Assembly: GCA_023205875.1 (NCBI GenBank)
Contig: CP060773.1
Coordinates: 248,001-312,000 of the forward strand
Origin: Chloropicon primus
Lineage: Eukaryota > Chlorophyta > Chloropicophyceae > Chloropicales > Chloropicaceae
Reading direction: 5' to 3'
DNA: 64,000 bases
Made by a program: the position numbers and the translations under genes. Shown one piece after another: positions 42,377 through 54,100 of the stretch (the stretch's first letter is position 1; every line of letters starts with the position of its first letter). Below the pieces are notes generated by a model, which was not told the DNA's origin, made no database searches, and worked only from the letters and a program-made list of their open reading frames with translations.

Positions 42377-44452
42377 ATGCGACGAGTGATGGCCAGCAGG
42401 AGGATTGGCATACCTCAGAGAACGACGACGGGAAGGCCTTCGGTGGTTCATAACGGTTCGGAGTTGCCTCAGAAGAAATGTAACGGCAGTGGCCTTTTGG
42501 TGCGTTACCCGTACCGGGTGCAGCACCGTGGCAGGGTGTGCGGCTTGCAGCACAACGGGTCCGGGTACCCGACGACGGCGAGCTTGGGACTCCTGAGTGG
42601 TGGTGGTGGTGCCAGTGGGAGGACCTGCTTCCACCACCACCGCTTTGCTCCCCTGGGCTTGCCAAAATCCTGCTCGGATGGCCACCTGCTGTACACGACG
42701 AAGGCGGGCGCGGCGCGGAGAGGGGGAAGGGCTCCCTGCAGGAGCTCCGCCGTGGACAGGGACTCCTCCTCCTCTTCATCGTCGTCGCCGTCCTCGTCCT
42801 CGTCCGGTCACGTCATTCGTCAGGCTGGCGGCAGGAGGAACAGGAACGACCACGGTGGGGGCAAAGTCAGGGCCCAGGACAAGGCCGCCTTCGAGGCGCA
42901 CATGAAGGGCATCAAGGGGTACGACAAGGAGCACTTGTACAGCGCGAGAAACTTGACGGGACTGCAGCTGACCTTCCTCGGCACGAGCGGCGGTGCCCCG
43001 ACCCTGAACAGGAACGTGACCTCCCTGGCCCTGGAAATCTCCGTGCACCGGTCCGTGAACGAGACTTGGCTCTTCGACTGCGGCGAGGCCACGCAGACCA
43101 GGCTCATGCAGAGCAACTTGAAGATCACGAACTTGACGAAGATCTTCATCACTCACATGCACGGTGACCACATCTTTGGGCTCCCGGGCCTCCTTTGCAT
43201 GATAAGCAACGCGAGGAACAAGGTCATCAAGGAGCAGCACGAGCTCGCGAACCAGTCGTCGCTGGGGGGCAGGCAGGCGAGGGGCGGCAAGGGCGGCGGC
43301 GGCAACGACACTCACTGGGCGAGCCAGCCCATCCACATTTACGGCCCCCCCGGCCTCGCCCAGTACATCACGATGAGCTTGGGCCTGAGCGAGACCGGGC
43401 TGAGCGTGCCCCTGGTGATTCACGAGTTCAGCGACCGGCCAGACTCGGGGGGGGAGGAAACCGCGGAGCAGAAGGAGAAGGACCAGGTGAACAACGCGAA
43501 CATCTTCGCGACCGCGAACCACAGACTGAAGAACAAGATCAGGGTGGAGGCCCTGCCCGCGGACTCCCAGAGCCTGGCGATACGTAGCAAAATCATTCAG
43601 ACGGTCAATAGGGACCCTGAGAACGCCAAAAAGTACAGCTGGAGAAAGCAGCAGTTCGGGAAAAACGGGAACGTCAGGGGAAATCAGGGTGCCCTCGACA
43701 GGTGGGAGTGCATGAGGTGGCACTTGGACTTGTACGAGGCCAACGAGGCCATCGAGGTGGTTGCTTGCCCGCTCAAGCACCGCGTGGATTGCTGGGGCTA
43801 CGTCATCAAGGAGAAGGACCAGCCGGGGAAGATGGACACGGAGAAGGTGAAGATGCTGGGATTGAGGAAGGGCCCGATCTTGAAGGACTTGAAGAACGGG
43901 GAAACGGTGCAGTGCCCGAACACCGGCAAGTGGATCAAGCCAGAGGATGTCTTGGGGCCAAGCAAGCCGGGGAGGAAGGTCGTGATTCTCGGCGACACCA
44001 GCGACAACAGGTGGGTCGCTCAGAACGCCAAGGACGCCGACGTCGTTGTGCAAGAGGCCACCTTCAGCAACGAGATGAGGATGAGGGCTTTTGCCTCTGG
44101 GCACAGCACGGCCGGGATGGCCGGGAGCTTTGCAAAGTACGTGGATGCCGGGTCTCTGATCCTGACGCATTTCAGCGCCAGGTTCGAGGACATGGGAGGC
44201 AGCTACCACTCCCTCGAGGAGTTGAGGCGATCGAGCAAGAATCCAGGGAAGCTGAAGGACCTCTTGGCGGCGGAGAGGGACCAGGAGTACAGCTCAATAG
44301 CGCTGCTGAAGAAACAAGCCATCGAGAAGTTTGGGAAGAAGTCTGTATTTGCGGCGGAAGATCTCATGGTATTTTGTGTGGAGAAGAAAGACCCGCACAA
44401 CAGGGAAGCCCCCTCCCTCGTGTTCCCAAGGAGGCTCACCTCGGGCCTGTGA
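42377..44452 (+). CDS. TRZ: tRNase Z (tRNA 3' endonuclease), probably organellar
   Basis: A single-exon, 691-residue metallo-beta-lactamase nuclease that cuts the 3' trailer from precursor tRNAs. The catalytic domain starts near residue 195 (LQLTFLGTSGGAPTLNRNVT). It contains WLFDCGEATQTRLM, the zinc motif FITHMHGDHIFGLPGLL (about 258), VVILGDTSDN (about 538), VVQEATFSNEM, FASGHSTAGMAG and LILTHFSARFED (about 598). It is the short-form type with one catalytic domain but has insertions of low complexity. The first 190 residues are basic, Ser/Gly-rich and non-conserved, consistent with organelle targeting. The divergent neighbour is also a plastid protein. Confidence 0.93.
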   Translation: MRRVMASRRIGIPQRTTTGRPSVVHNGSELPQKKCNGSGLLVRYPYRVQHRGRVCGLQHNGSGYPTTASLGLLSGGGGASGRTCFHHHRFAPLGLPKSCSDGHLLYTTKAGAARRGGRAPCRSSAVDRDSSSSSSSSPSSSSSGHVIRQAGGRRNRNDHGGGKVRAQDKAAFEAHMKGIKGYDKEHLYSARNLTGLQLTFLGTSGGAPTLNRNVTSLALEISVHRSVNETWLFDCGEATQTRLMQSNLKITNLTKIFITHMHGDHIFGLPGLLCMISNARNKVIKEQHELANQSSLGGRQARGGKGGGGNDTHWASQPIHIYGPPGLAQYITMSLGLSETGLSVPLVIHEFSDRPDSGGEETAEQKEKDQVNNANIFATANHRLKNKIRVEALPADSQSLAIRSKIIQTVNRDPENAKKYSWRKQQFGKNGNVRGNQGALDRWECMRWHLDLYEANEAIEVVACPLKHRVDCWGYVIKEKDQPGKMDTEKVKMLGLRKGPILKDLKNGETVQCPNTGKWIKPEDVLGPSKPGRKVVILGDTSDNRWVAQNAKDADVVVQEATFSNEMRMRAFASGHSTAGMAGSFAKYVDAGSLILTHFSARFEDMGGSYHSLEELRRSSKNPGKLKDLLAAERDQEYSSIALLKKQAIEKFGKKSVFAAEDLMVFCVEKKDPHNREAPSLVFPRRLTSGL

Positions 44453-44676
44453 AGCTTGTCGTTATTTAAGCCCTTTCTTTGAATGGATGACCCATATCTC
44501 GTCTCTCTCACCTCTCTCTCTCTCTCTAATGATGATGCATCGACGACCCTCACCCTCACCCCTCTCCTCTTCTGTTGGACAGCAGCCGACGGATGCGGAT
44601 CCCATCGCAGGGCGGCAGGCGAGAAAGAATGGCATGTATATATACAAGTGAAAGGCGGGTTATATGAAAAACGGCA

Positions 44677-47203
44677 TCACAGCCTTGGGACCCACTCGTC
44701 CATCCAGTGGAGCCTCCTCAGCACCCAGTCCTGAAGCCCTCGAACATTCTGGTCCCACGTGGGTCCCCAGTACTTTATGGGAATGTACTTGTGGTTGGTG
44801 CTGACCTGACTGATGGGCCACACCCCAAAGTTCCTGCCCTGGGAGTTGCTCAAGAGCGCTCTGTAGCTTCGGATCGAAGCCACGACGTCAGAATCCTTCC
44901 ACACCGTCCTTCGGAGGTCCTCGTACCTTTGCGAGAGCCTGCGCACGAAGGCGGGATCCTGGAGGAGCCTGTAATACCAGTGAACCATCTGAGAGTACGA
45001 TTTCTGGTTGGGACCAATGTAAGTGAAGTCCCAGGGCTCCACGTAGTACCCGTTCCAGTAGGTAGCCTGCCCGAAGGCCAAGTTGTAGTCCCAGGCAGGG
45101 CCCGCAACCAGCTTGGAGTCCTTGTCCTTGTGCAGGTACACGGAGGAAATGTAACCGTCAAGGTTTTTGCTCACTTCAGTGTGCAAAAAATAGTCGATCC
45201 AAGAATCGACGTCAATGTACTTGGAGTACCCCTCCGGGCCGGCAAAGCCTGGGCCCCACAAGGCTTGTTGGAAGTCCGACAAGTAGTTGGAAATGAAGCG
45301 ATGCTGGGGTCCAGTGGGGATCTTGGGATAAACGTAAGACACCCTGGCTGGACCTTCGTCCAGAACCTTTTGCTTCTGGGGCTCACCGGTGTTGAGCATG
45401 CTGTCGTGAGAATTGCTGGAAAGCACCAGGAGGTAGCCGCCAGAGACGTCGGTCCGGTTCAAAGGATCCATCTTGCTAACGGCCACCCTGTTTGAGCCCC
45501 TTTTGATCTTTTCCTTCAGAAGATAGATTCCCTTGTAATGGTCGCCGTAGTCCACGTGGCTCTTGCCGTCCCCCTCCATCACGAACAATTCGATGAACTG
45601 CATTGCGGGGGCCCACCTCCCCAGGCCGCGAAACATGTCGAACGCCAACGCGTCTCTCATGAGAGACCTGTCCACGTACGGGGCACCGAGAACCCAGTCC
45701 TCCTCGGGGGGGAGCCCCAAGGGGGCAAGCTCGATGCCTTTTGCCAAGCAAGGAGAGGCAATACACACAAACACGCCAAACAAATCAAGAGAGTCAGGGG
45801 AAATGGTTCGCTTGGCACGCGCGGCTTTCCTGCGCGCAAAAGGCCACGGATTGGGGCTACTCACCGTTATGGTTCTGGTCCCAGAACTCAAAGCTGTACT
45901 GCTTCTTCGGATACCTCTGGCTGGACCGGCCTCGAAGCTCAATGCCGGCCTTGCCACTGTAGGCCGCTTCATCCCTCAGGGAGCAAATCAGGTTGTCCCT
46001 GTTTTTGACCGCGCTGGACACGACGTGATCGTCTGAAGAATCCCCAAACTCCGAGCACCCGCTGAGCCAAAGGTGGCTCGGCATCTTAGGGTCGTTCGGA
46101 ATTCCCCTCGCGGTCTTCACGATCGCCAGGGGGAGGTTGCTCTTGAAAGAGAACTCGCGGGTGCCCGGGGCGTCGCTCAGGAAAGGATTCCCGCCCTCCT
46201 CATGCCAGTGGGGTCCAAGGGGGCCGCGCGTGAGCCGTCCCTCGTTCGCGCCGCCGGGGGTCCCTTCTCTGAGGTAACTCAGCATCTGGACACCACCGCT
46301 CGCTCTGCTGCTGACTTCGAGCTTGGCCCCATCCAGAGGCCTTCCCAGGGTGAATCCCAACTCGTCCTCGTGCGGCGTCTCCCACCCGACCTTGTCCAGT
46401 CCAGCAGCAGCAGTCGCCCCGCCCTCCGGAGCTCCCTTCACGCGAAGCCTCATCTGCCCAGCGCGGTGCAAGTTGTGGAGAAGCTTGCACCCCGACAGCT
46501 CGCGGTCTGCGTTGGTCCCTGCCTCCTTCACGTAGTGCCTGAGCGTTGGCGTGCACCGGCCGCACGTCTTGGAGCAGTAGCCTCCCTCGACCATCCAACT
46601 CTCCTGACACTTGTTCCACTCCTTCTGCTTGCTGCAACTGATTGCACTGCTGCCCTTTGGGCGAACGTCCCTGCAAGCTCCTTGGCTCGCCTCGGGCCCC
46701 CGCGCACTGTCGTCGTTGAGGCGGTAGACGCGGTTGCGAAGCGACAGGAAGAGCTCGGGCTTCTTCGTCTCCCCGGCGACCACCAAGTACTGCTTGGGTT
46801 TCAGAACCCCGAGACTCTCGCAGCCTTCTTCGCCCTCGCCGATCAAGACCCTCCAGACCGCCCCGGCATCCGAGTCGTCCCTCAGCTCCACCACGAGGCC
46901 GCTCAAGTCAACTGCGCCGTCCCCGCGGTTCACCAGCTCGACCCAGTCCGGTCCGCCCGCTCGGTCGCTGTGCTGCACCTCGTTGATTTCCACGCCCCCG
47001 AACTGTCGCGGGTCCTCCGGGCTTGGAGGGGCAGACGACGTTGACTCTGGTTTCGTAACGTTCGTCAAGAAGGCGAGCAAATTCACGGATATGGCGTCCA
47101 CCGCGGCGTCCTCCGCACTCACCAGAGCTCCAAGCAGGAGCAGAAGGACCAAGAAGCACAGGCCGGGGACCGCCACGACGCGAAGACCTCGCGGTGTCGC
47201 CAT
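44677..47203 (-). CDS. Secreted LTD-ShK-CotH kinase-fold protein
   Basis: A 799-residue protein in two exons, 47203-45865 and 45737-44677 (phase 1; donor AACG|GTGAGT, acceptor GCAAAAG). After a signal peptide (GLCFLVLLLLLGALVSAE) comes a lamin-tail-like domain (VEINEVQHSDRAGGPDWVEL, VDLSGLVVEL). A Cys-rich ShKT-like module follows (CRDVRPKGSSAISC ... YCSKTCGRC). The CotH domain spans the splice: KAGIELRGRSSQRYPKKQYS, FEFWDQNHNG|IELAPLGLPPEEDWV, DRSLMRDALAFDMFRGLGRW, YKGIYLLKEKIKRGSNRV and later WDYNLAFGQATYW. CotH proteins are atypical kinases or surface proteins; secretion is inferred from the signal peptide. It is convergent with tRNase Z. Confidence 0.85.
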
Positions 47204-48459
47204 GCTGACACTCACGTCCAGGCAAGTCAACCGCCAAGAAGTAAAGCAAGCACGCAAACGACGACCGAGAAAGCAAGCGAACGTGATCAAGCGTCCGAAA
47301 AGCGGGAAGAAACCTCGAAGATGAGGAAACCGAACGATCAAAGACTCATTAAGTCCACATTGTCGACCCCGTCCGTCCTTAATGTCGCCCGCAAAGTCGC
47401 GATCTGCTTCGCCCTTCGCCTTCGCTCGTCTCGCATTTCGAGCGTTTCGCTCCTCCTCCTCTTCGTTCGCAAAAATAAAAATGTATCGCTAAATTTGCGT
47501 TTACTTGGAGCAGCGTCTCGTCATCCCATGGACAGGATTTTTGGAACTCCAGGGGGTGGCCCAAGATGGTGACAGAAGGCTTGGTGAGGTCGCCCCCCAG
47601 GGAGGAAGCGAGGTTGATGTCATCACAATAGTCATCTGCATCGACTTGTTTGTTCATCAAGACCTTTCCAGAGATACCTTCGACTCCAGGAACGCTTGAG
47701 ATTCAAGGTCATCGGGTCTCCGACGAGCAGATTGACTCTTCTATTCGAGCTCACAGAAGGCTTGGTGAGGGAGGAGGGGGTAGGTTGGCTGTCATCGCAG
47801 GGGTCTTTCGCATCCGGAAGCGTTCTGCGGACCTTGTTCCGAGTATACGTCCCGCTCACCGTCGAAAGCGACGCGAGGGTTGGGAGGAAGGGACGACCAA
47901 CTGGGTACTTGCTCCTGGTGGTGGAGGTGACAGCAACCGAGGAGCCTGCAAGCTGTGCCGACGGGAACCGCAGCCTCCTAGCACGTCGAGGGCGATTTCA
48001 GTGTGAGTCTCCCTTCCCTTCGATTGGCGCAGAGCCCACAGAATTCCTCGCCTTTCTGCTCAGAGCAGCTCCCTTGCTTGGACCAAGGTCACTGGGCTTG
48101 TGGGGCAGAAAGCCCGGCCACCCATTGTTTAGGCTTGGGTTGCTATGGCGTCGCCCTCCGTCTCGAGGCAAGGGAGGACCACATTCACATCAAGAAAAGT
48201 TGTCGTGAACCCTTTGTGCGCTACCTTTGGCGTCGGCGCAGTGAATGAAGAGCGCGTCGGAGGGGGCTGCGAAGGTGAAGGGCAGCACCGTCTGCTGGTC
48301 GTGGAAGCGAGCGGAAGGGAGAGGGAAAGGAAAGCAGGGAGAAGGAAGGGCGGCCATTCCACCCGTTCGAGAAAGCAAACGACGAACCCGCTTGCACCCC
48401 CGGGATCGGAGAGGGAGAGGGGTGAGGGGCAGACGAAGGGAAGAAATGCAAGACTGCGA
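47204..48459. other. Divergent intergenic region, start of the AT-richer block
   Basis: No gene is strongly supported. AAATAAAAATGTATCG (about 47475-47490) is AT-rich. AAGACCTTTCCAGAGATACC (47660-47679) is a loose dispersed-motif match, and GAAGGCTTGGTGAGG occurs twice (about 47575 and 47757). The frame of the next gene is open back to an ATG at 48145, so its 5' part may be coding. Confidence 0.45.
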
Positions 48460-51155
48460 ATGGTGCTCTCCATTGCTGCAGTGTTTTGTCTTTTCACAAC
48501 GAGCCTGGATGTCTTGGCTAAGGTTGGGGAGCTTTTTCTGCCCAGGCCGACGAATCAGCGTGGCGTCAATCATCTGGAACAAATCGTCTCGTTGGTGAGA
48601 ATGGAAAGCGCTGCGTATTCTGACTGCGTGGATCGACAGTTCTACGGCCCCGGCGGGTGTATCAGGAATCTGAATCGAACGGTAGCTGAAGATATCAAGC
48701 AATTCGAAAACGACATTGCTGGTTCGAGAGACGCCCTCTTCGAAGTGCAGAGGGTGCTGGATGACGAGGAGAGTGCCGTGGAAGACTTCAAGGCCCTCGT
48801 GATTTCCGTAGGATCGGAAGATTCAAAGGCAAAGGAGCGATTAGCCAACTGCTTCGACTACCCTGGCTTGAAGGGCAAAGAGGAGCAAGAAGTCGGTGGG
48901 GGCAAGGCTGGGATCCGAAGCGATGGCAAAGAAGAAGAAGTATTGCCTCCTTTTGCTGCAAAGGCTCTGCACGATTTGGAGGATGCCATGGCGGAAATAA
49001 GCAGAGAAATTTCTTTGAGAAACCAGTACGACCTCGCTTACATGAGAAACAAATCACAACACCTGCATACCATGGACCCTGGCGTGAGCTTGGGCAGCGG
49101 CGTATCCTTGCAAAGAGAATTTGAGGCCCTTGGTCTTGAGGTAGCGGAGATGATTACTTTCGATGCCTTGGAAATGGAAGAACATCTGGAGGATATCTGG
49201 ATGTTCATCCAGAACGCATCATTGCAGTACGACCAACTTCACGGGGAACTGAGTTACTACAAAGGGTTTAGTGAGAGTTTCTTCGTGAGGGTGGGGGACC
49301 TACTCGAAGATGTTAGCGGCTTCATCGGCACGATTAAGAAAGTCGTCAAGCCATTTAAAGGGATGATGCCGCAACTTGAATTTCCAGACGTGTCAATGGA
49401 TGTACCCACTGCGCACCCAATTCAAAGTCCTGCAAGCCTTTCACAATTGATCGACCTGCCAATGGCTGTAAATACATCTTTGCCCAAGAGAGTCTTGGCG
49501 TCAATAAGCGCCACGAAAATGAGCGCCTTGGGTATACTGCACGAGGCTCTCCATCTAATCAATGCCACTGTCGAAGTAAGTCTCGCTGCACTTGTGGAAG
49601 ACTATGACCCACCTGACATATCACTGGAAGCCCATAAGGACAAGCTTTTTGATGCAATGAAGGCGGCCTTCAGGGGCGCAGCTGACCTGAAGATAGAAAG
49701 TGAGGGTCTGACAAGCTTTACAGAGGGGCATTTTGATGAGATTGTAAACTCTCTGTCCTCTGATCATGTAGAGGACTTCTTCTCCTTCGACGCAAATTTT
49801 TCAGATGTTGAAAAAGGAGTGCATTTTCTTGTCAAGGTGTTGGTCACCATCGATCTCATCTACAGGGGTTTTGCAGCGCTCTGCATGCTTTGCAAATATT
49901 GGAGCAACTCGAGTATGGAACAGCCCCGGCTTGTGCTCAAGGTACGTTTTTTTAAGCAAAAATAGTTTTGCTGCTTGGAGAACTAACATTTCGTTGTGCA
50001 CGTTTGGGCCCAAGAAGAATACACATTCAAGCCGTTTACAAAAAGTATCTGATATTTTGATACGGCTTTCGACGCACGCCACCTTTTTTGCCTTTTGCCT
50101 TGCTTTTCTTGCAGTCGGATTCTGTTTGATCTACCTTCCTATGCTGAAGACTTATCACAATGGCTGTGTTTTGTCTTGCCGAGGGACATTGCTTTCTAGA
50201 AACATATTTTCGATGTCGATGAACCTAGCTGTAAGTGACGGTAAACGAGAGTCTCTTTCGGCGAGCAATGATTACAGAAGAAAGGTACGTCATGATAAAC
50301 TCTAAACCGACGGGCACAACCACAGAAAGTTGCGATAAACTAATCGAAAAATTGCTTTGCAGTTTGAGGAAGTCTGTCTTGCTCAAGTGACAGAGTTTAC
50401 AAAAGAACTGGAAAATTTAGCAATATACCACGAGACTTTGGAAAGCTTAGTTGATGAGGAAAAAACATTGAGTGGGACGCTGGAAGGGTGTCTCCGAGAC
50501 GCGATAGACTCTTTGGGCAACGATCATTTGAGGGGAAGGATATCCGCAAGTTACAATCAGTTCATTGAAAACCGTTTTGAAATGCAGGAGCTTGCTGATG
50601 ACATTTTGAGCGAATCAAAGCCTGTCAGAAAGCCCAGCCTCAACTGCTTAGATCTTAACAGCTGCAACATGACATGTGAAGGACCAAATCTAGAGGCAAT
50701 GCATTATAGAAGTCATCGGGCTTCTTGTGGAATGGAGTCCACTTTGCACGATATTATTGGAAAGGGTGTTGTAGTGATTTGTCTGTATTTCATCCTCAAT
50801 GCTGCACGATTGGTTTTCTTCAGTGGTCTAAGGAGTATATTTTGCGCTAAGCTTTCTGATGGCAATTACGAGGTAAGAGAGGTTTCCAGGAGTACAATAC
50901 TTTCATGTTTCTAACCAAGGACTTTTATGTGTTCATCAGTGCGTCCTCAATCTCAGCTCGAAAGCATTGCAAGGGGCTGAGCTTGGAATTTGGGGACGAA
51001 AAGATGAAGCTCTTGACAAATTGCGGAAAACGGGACACATAAAGTTGCGGGTAGCAATGGCAATTCACTTAGTTTGGATCGGTACTATCACTGCATCTTT
51101 CTTTCTAACAAGCTCGAACACAATCGACAATCATCAATTAAACAGTTCATTGTAA
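48460..51155 (+). CDS. Unrecognised multi-pass membrane protein with large ectodomains
   Basis: About 825 residues from four exons: 48460-49941, 50015-50284, 50363-50872 and 50940-51155, all phase 0. ATG 48460 begins a signal peptide (MVLSIAAVFCLFTTSLDVLA); ATG 48145 in the same frame is an alternative. A first ectodomain of about 430 residues is helical and acidic with a Cys pair (CVDRQFYGPGGC). Spans follow (VLVTIDLIYRGFAALCML; FFAFCLAFLAVGFCLIYL), then a second ectodomain of about 200 residues with several Cys, then VVVICLYFILNAARLVFF and HLVWIGTITASFFL. Introns are short (about 67-78 bases) and AT-rich, unlike neighbours. Intron 2 may instead use a GTAAGTG donor at 50231 (also phase 0). 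I do not recognise the family. Confidence 0.7.
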
Positions 51156-51170
51156 AAGTATCCAAGGATA

Positions 51171-54100
51171 TTAAAGTATAAGCTCAGTAAGCAAACTTCT
51201 TCTTCTAGAACAAGATGGGGCAGAGAGGGCAGCAATCTCTCCTGTTGTAGAGATCGTGATGCAAACATAGGAAGTGCCACTTGTGCATGTACACTCAAGT
51301 AGCATATTGCTTGCAACAGTGCTTGCGCACGAAGCACCAGATGTCCCTTGTATGCTTATAGATGCAGGCGCAGAGGTCTGTATCTTGTATCCACTTGAAC
51401 CAAAAAGCTTAATAGTATGCCCAATGCTACAAGATGATGAAGAGCTCTCACTAGAGGGCAACGTCACTAAATGGTTTGAATCCGATGACGTCACAGAAGC
51501 AAAAGTAACGCCATAACCAATACTCCCAGAACCAGAGCCTGTAAAAGTTGATGTAACTGATGCAGAGCTAACGGAAATGCCTCCACCAAAAGAAGCTACT
51601 CCAGAAACACTCAATCCACCATTCAACGACGCCAGCCCAATTAAACCCAAGGTACCAGCGATGGCAGTATTACCAGAGTCATCAGCCACGGTAAACTTGT
51701 CCGAGTCCATCGTCAAACCACCATTCAACACAGTGGCACCAGTAACAGTAGTGTCACCAGTAACACCCAAGGTACCAGCGATGGCAGTATTACCAGTGTT
51801 ATCAGCCACGGTAAACTTGTCCGAGTCCATCGTCAAACCACCATTCAACACAGTGGCACCAGTCGTTGTCAACGTACCAGCGATGGCAGTATTACCAGAG
51901 TCATCAGCCACGGTAAACTTGTCCGAGTCCATCGTCAAACCACCATTCAACACAGTGGCACCAGTAACAGTAGTGTCACCAGTAACACCCAAGGTACCAG
52001 CGATGGCAGTATTACCAGAGTCATCAGCCACGGTAAACTTGTCCGAGTCCATTGTCAAACCACCATTCAACACAGTGGCGCCAGTAACAGTAGTGTCACC
52101 AGTAACACCCAAGGTACCAGCGATGGCAGTATTACCAGTGTTATCAGCCACGGTAAACTTGTCCGAGTCCATCGTCAAACCACCATTCAACACAGTGGCG
52201 CCAGTAACAGTAGTGTCACCAGTAACACCCAAGGTACCAGCGATGGCAGTATTACCAGAGTCATCAGCCACGGTAAACTTGTCCGAGTCCATCGTCAAAC
52301 CACCATTCAACACAGTGGCGCCAGTAACAGTAGTGTCACCAGTAACACCCAAGGTACCAGCGATGGCAGTATTACCAGTGTTATCAGCCACGGTAAACTT
52401 GTCCGAGTCCATCGTCAAACCACCATTCAACACAGTGGCACCAGTAACAGTAGTGTCACCAGTAACACCCAAGGTACCAGCGATGGCAGTATTACCAGTG
52501 TTATCAGCCACGGTAAACTTGTCCGAGTCCATCGTCAAACCACCATTCAACACAGTGGCACCAGTAACAGTGATAGCACCAGTAACACCCAAGGTACCAG
52601 CGATGGCAGTATTACCAGAGCCATCAGCCACGGTAAACTTGTCCGAGTCCATCGTCAAACCACCATTCAACACAGTGGCGCCAGTAACAGTGGTGTCACC
52701 AGTAACACCCAAGGTACCAGCGATGGCAGTATTACCAGAGCCATCAGCCACGGTAAACTTGTCCGAGTCCATCGTCAAACCACCATTCAACACAGTGGCA
52801 CCAGTAACAGTAGTGTCACCAGTAACACCCAAGGTACCAGCGATGGCAGTATTACCAGTGTTATCAGCCACGGTAAACTTGTCCGAGTCCATCGTCAAAC
52901 CACCATTCAACACAGTGGCGCCAGTAACAGTAGTGTCACCAGTAACACCCAAGGTACCAGCGATGGCAGTATTACCAGTGTTATCAGCCACGGTAAACTT
53001 GTCCGAGTCCATCGTCAAACCACCATTCAACACAGTGGCACCAGTCGTTGTCAACGTACCAGCGATGGCAGTATTACCAGTGTTATCAGCCACGGTAAAC
53101 TTGTCCGAGTCCATCGTCAAACCACCATTCAACACAGTGGCACCAGTAACAGTAGTGTCACCAGTAACACCCAAGGTACCAGCGATGGCAGTATTACCAG
53201 AGCCATCAGCCACGGTAAACTTGTCCGAGTCCATCGTCAAACCACCATTCAACACAGTGGCACCAGTCATTGTCAACGTACCAGCGATGGCAGTATTACC
53301 AGTCTTATCAGCCACGGTAAACTTGTCCGAGTCCATCGTCAAACCACCATTCAACACAGTGGCACCAGTCGTTGTCAACGTACCAGCGATTGCAGTATTA
53401 CCAGAGCCATCAGCCACGGTAAACTTGTCCGAGTCCATTGTCAAACCACCATTCAACACAGTGGCGCCAGTAACAGTAGTGTCACCAGTAACACCCAAGG
53501 TACCAGCGATGGCAGTATTACCAGTGTTATCAGCCACGGTAAACTTGTCCGAGTCCATCGTCAAACCACCATTCAACACAGTGGCACCAGTAACAGTAGT
53601 GTCACCAGTAACACCCAAGGTACCAGCGATGGCAGTATTACCAGTGTTATCAGCCACGGTAAACTTGTCCGAGTCCATCGTCAAACCACCATTCAACACA
53701 GTGGCACCAGTAACAGTGATAGCACCAGTAACACCCAAGGTACCAGCGATGGCAGTATTACCAGAGCCATCAGCCACGGTAAACTTGTCCGAGTCCATTG
53801 TCAAACCACCATTCAACACAGTGGCGCCAGTAACAGTGGTGTCACCAGTAACACCCAAGGTACCAGCGATGGCAGTATTACCAGAGCCATCAGCCACGGT
53901 AAACTTGTCCGAGTCCATCGTCAAACCACCATTCAACACAGTGGCACCAGTAACAGTAGTGTCACCAGTAACACCCAAGGTACCAGCGATGGCAGTATTG
54001 CCAGTGTTATCAGCCACGGTAAACTTGTCCGAGTCCATCGTCAAACCACCATTCAACACAGTGGCACCAGTCGTTGTCAACGTACCAGCGATGGCAGTAT

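Noticed and set aside
46560-46690. Toxin gene suggested by ShK-like cysteines
   Set aside because: The module is part of a larger secreted LTD-CotH protein; ShKT folds are common non-toxin extracellular domains.
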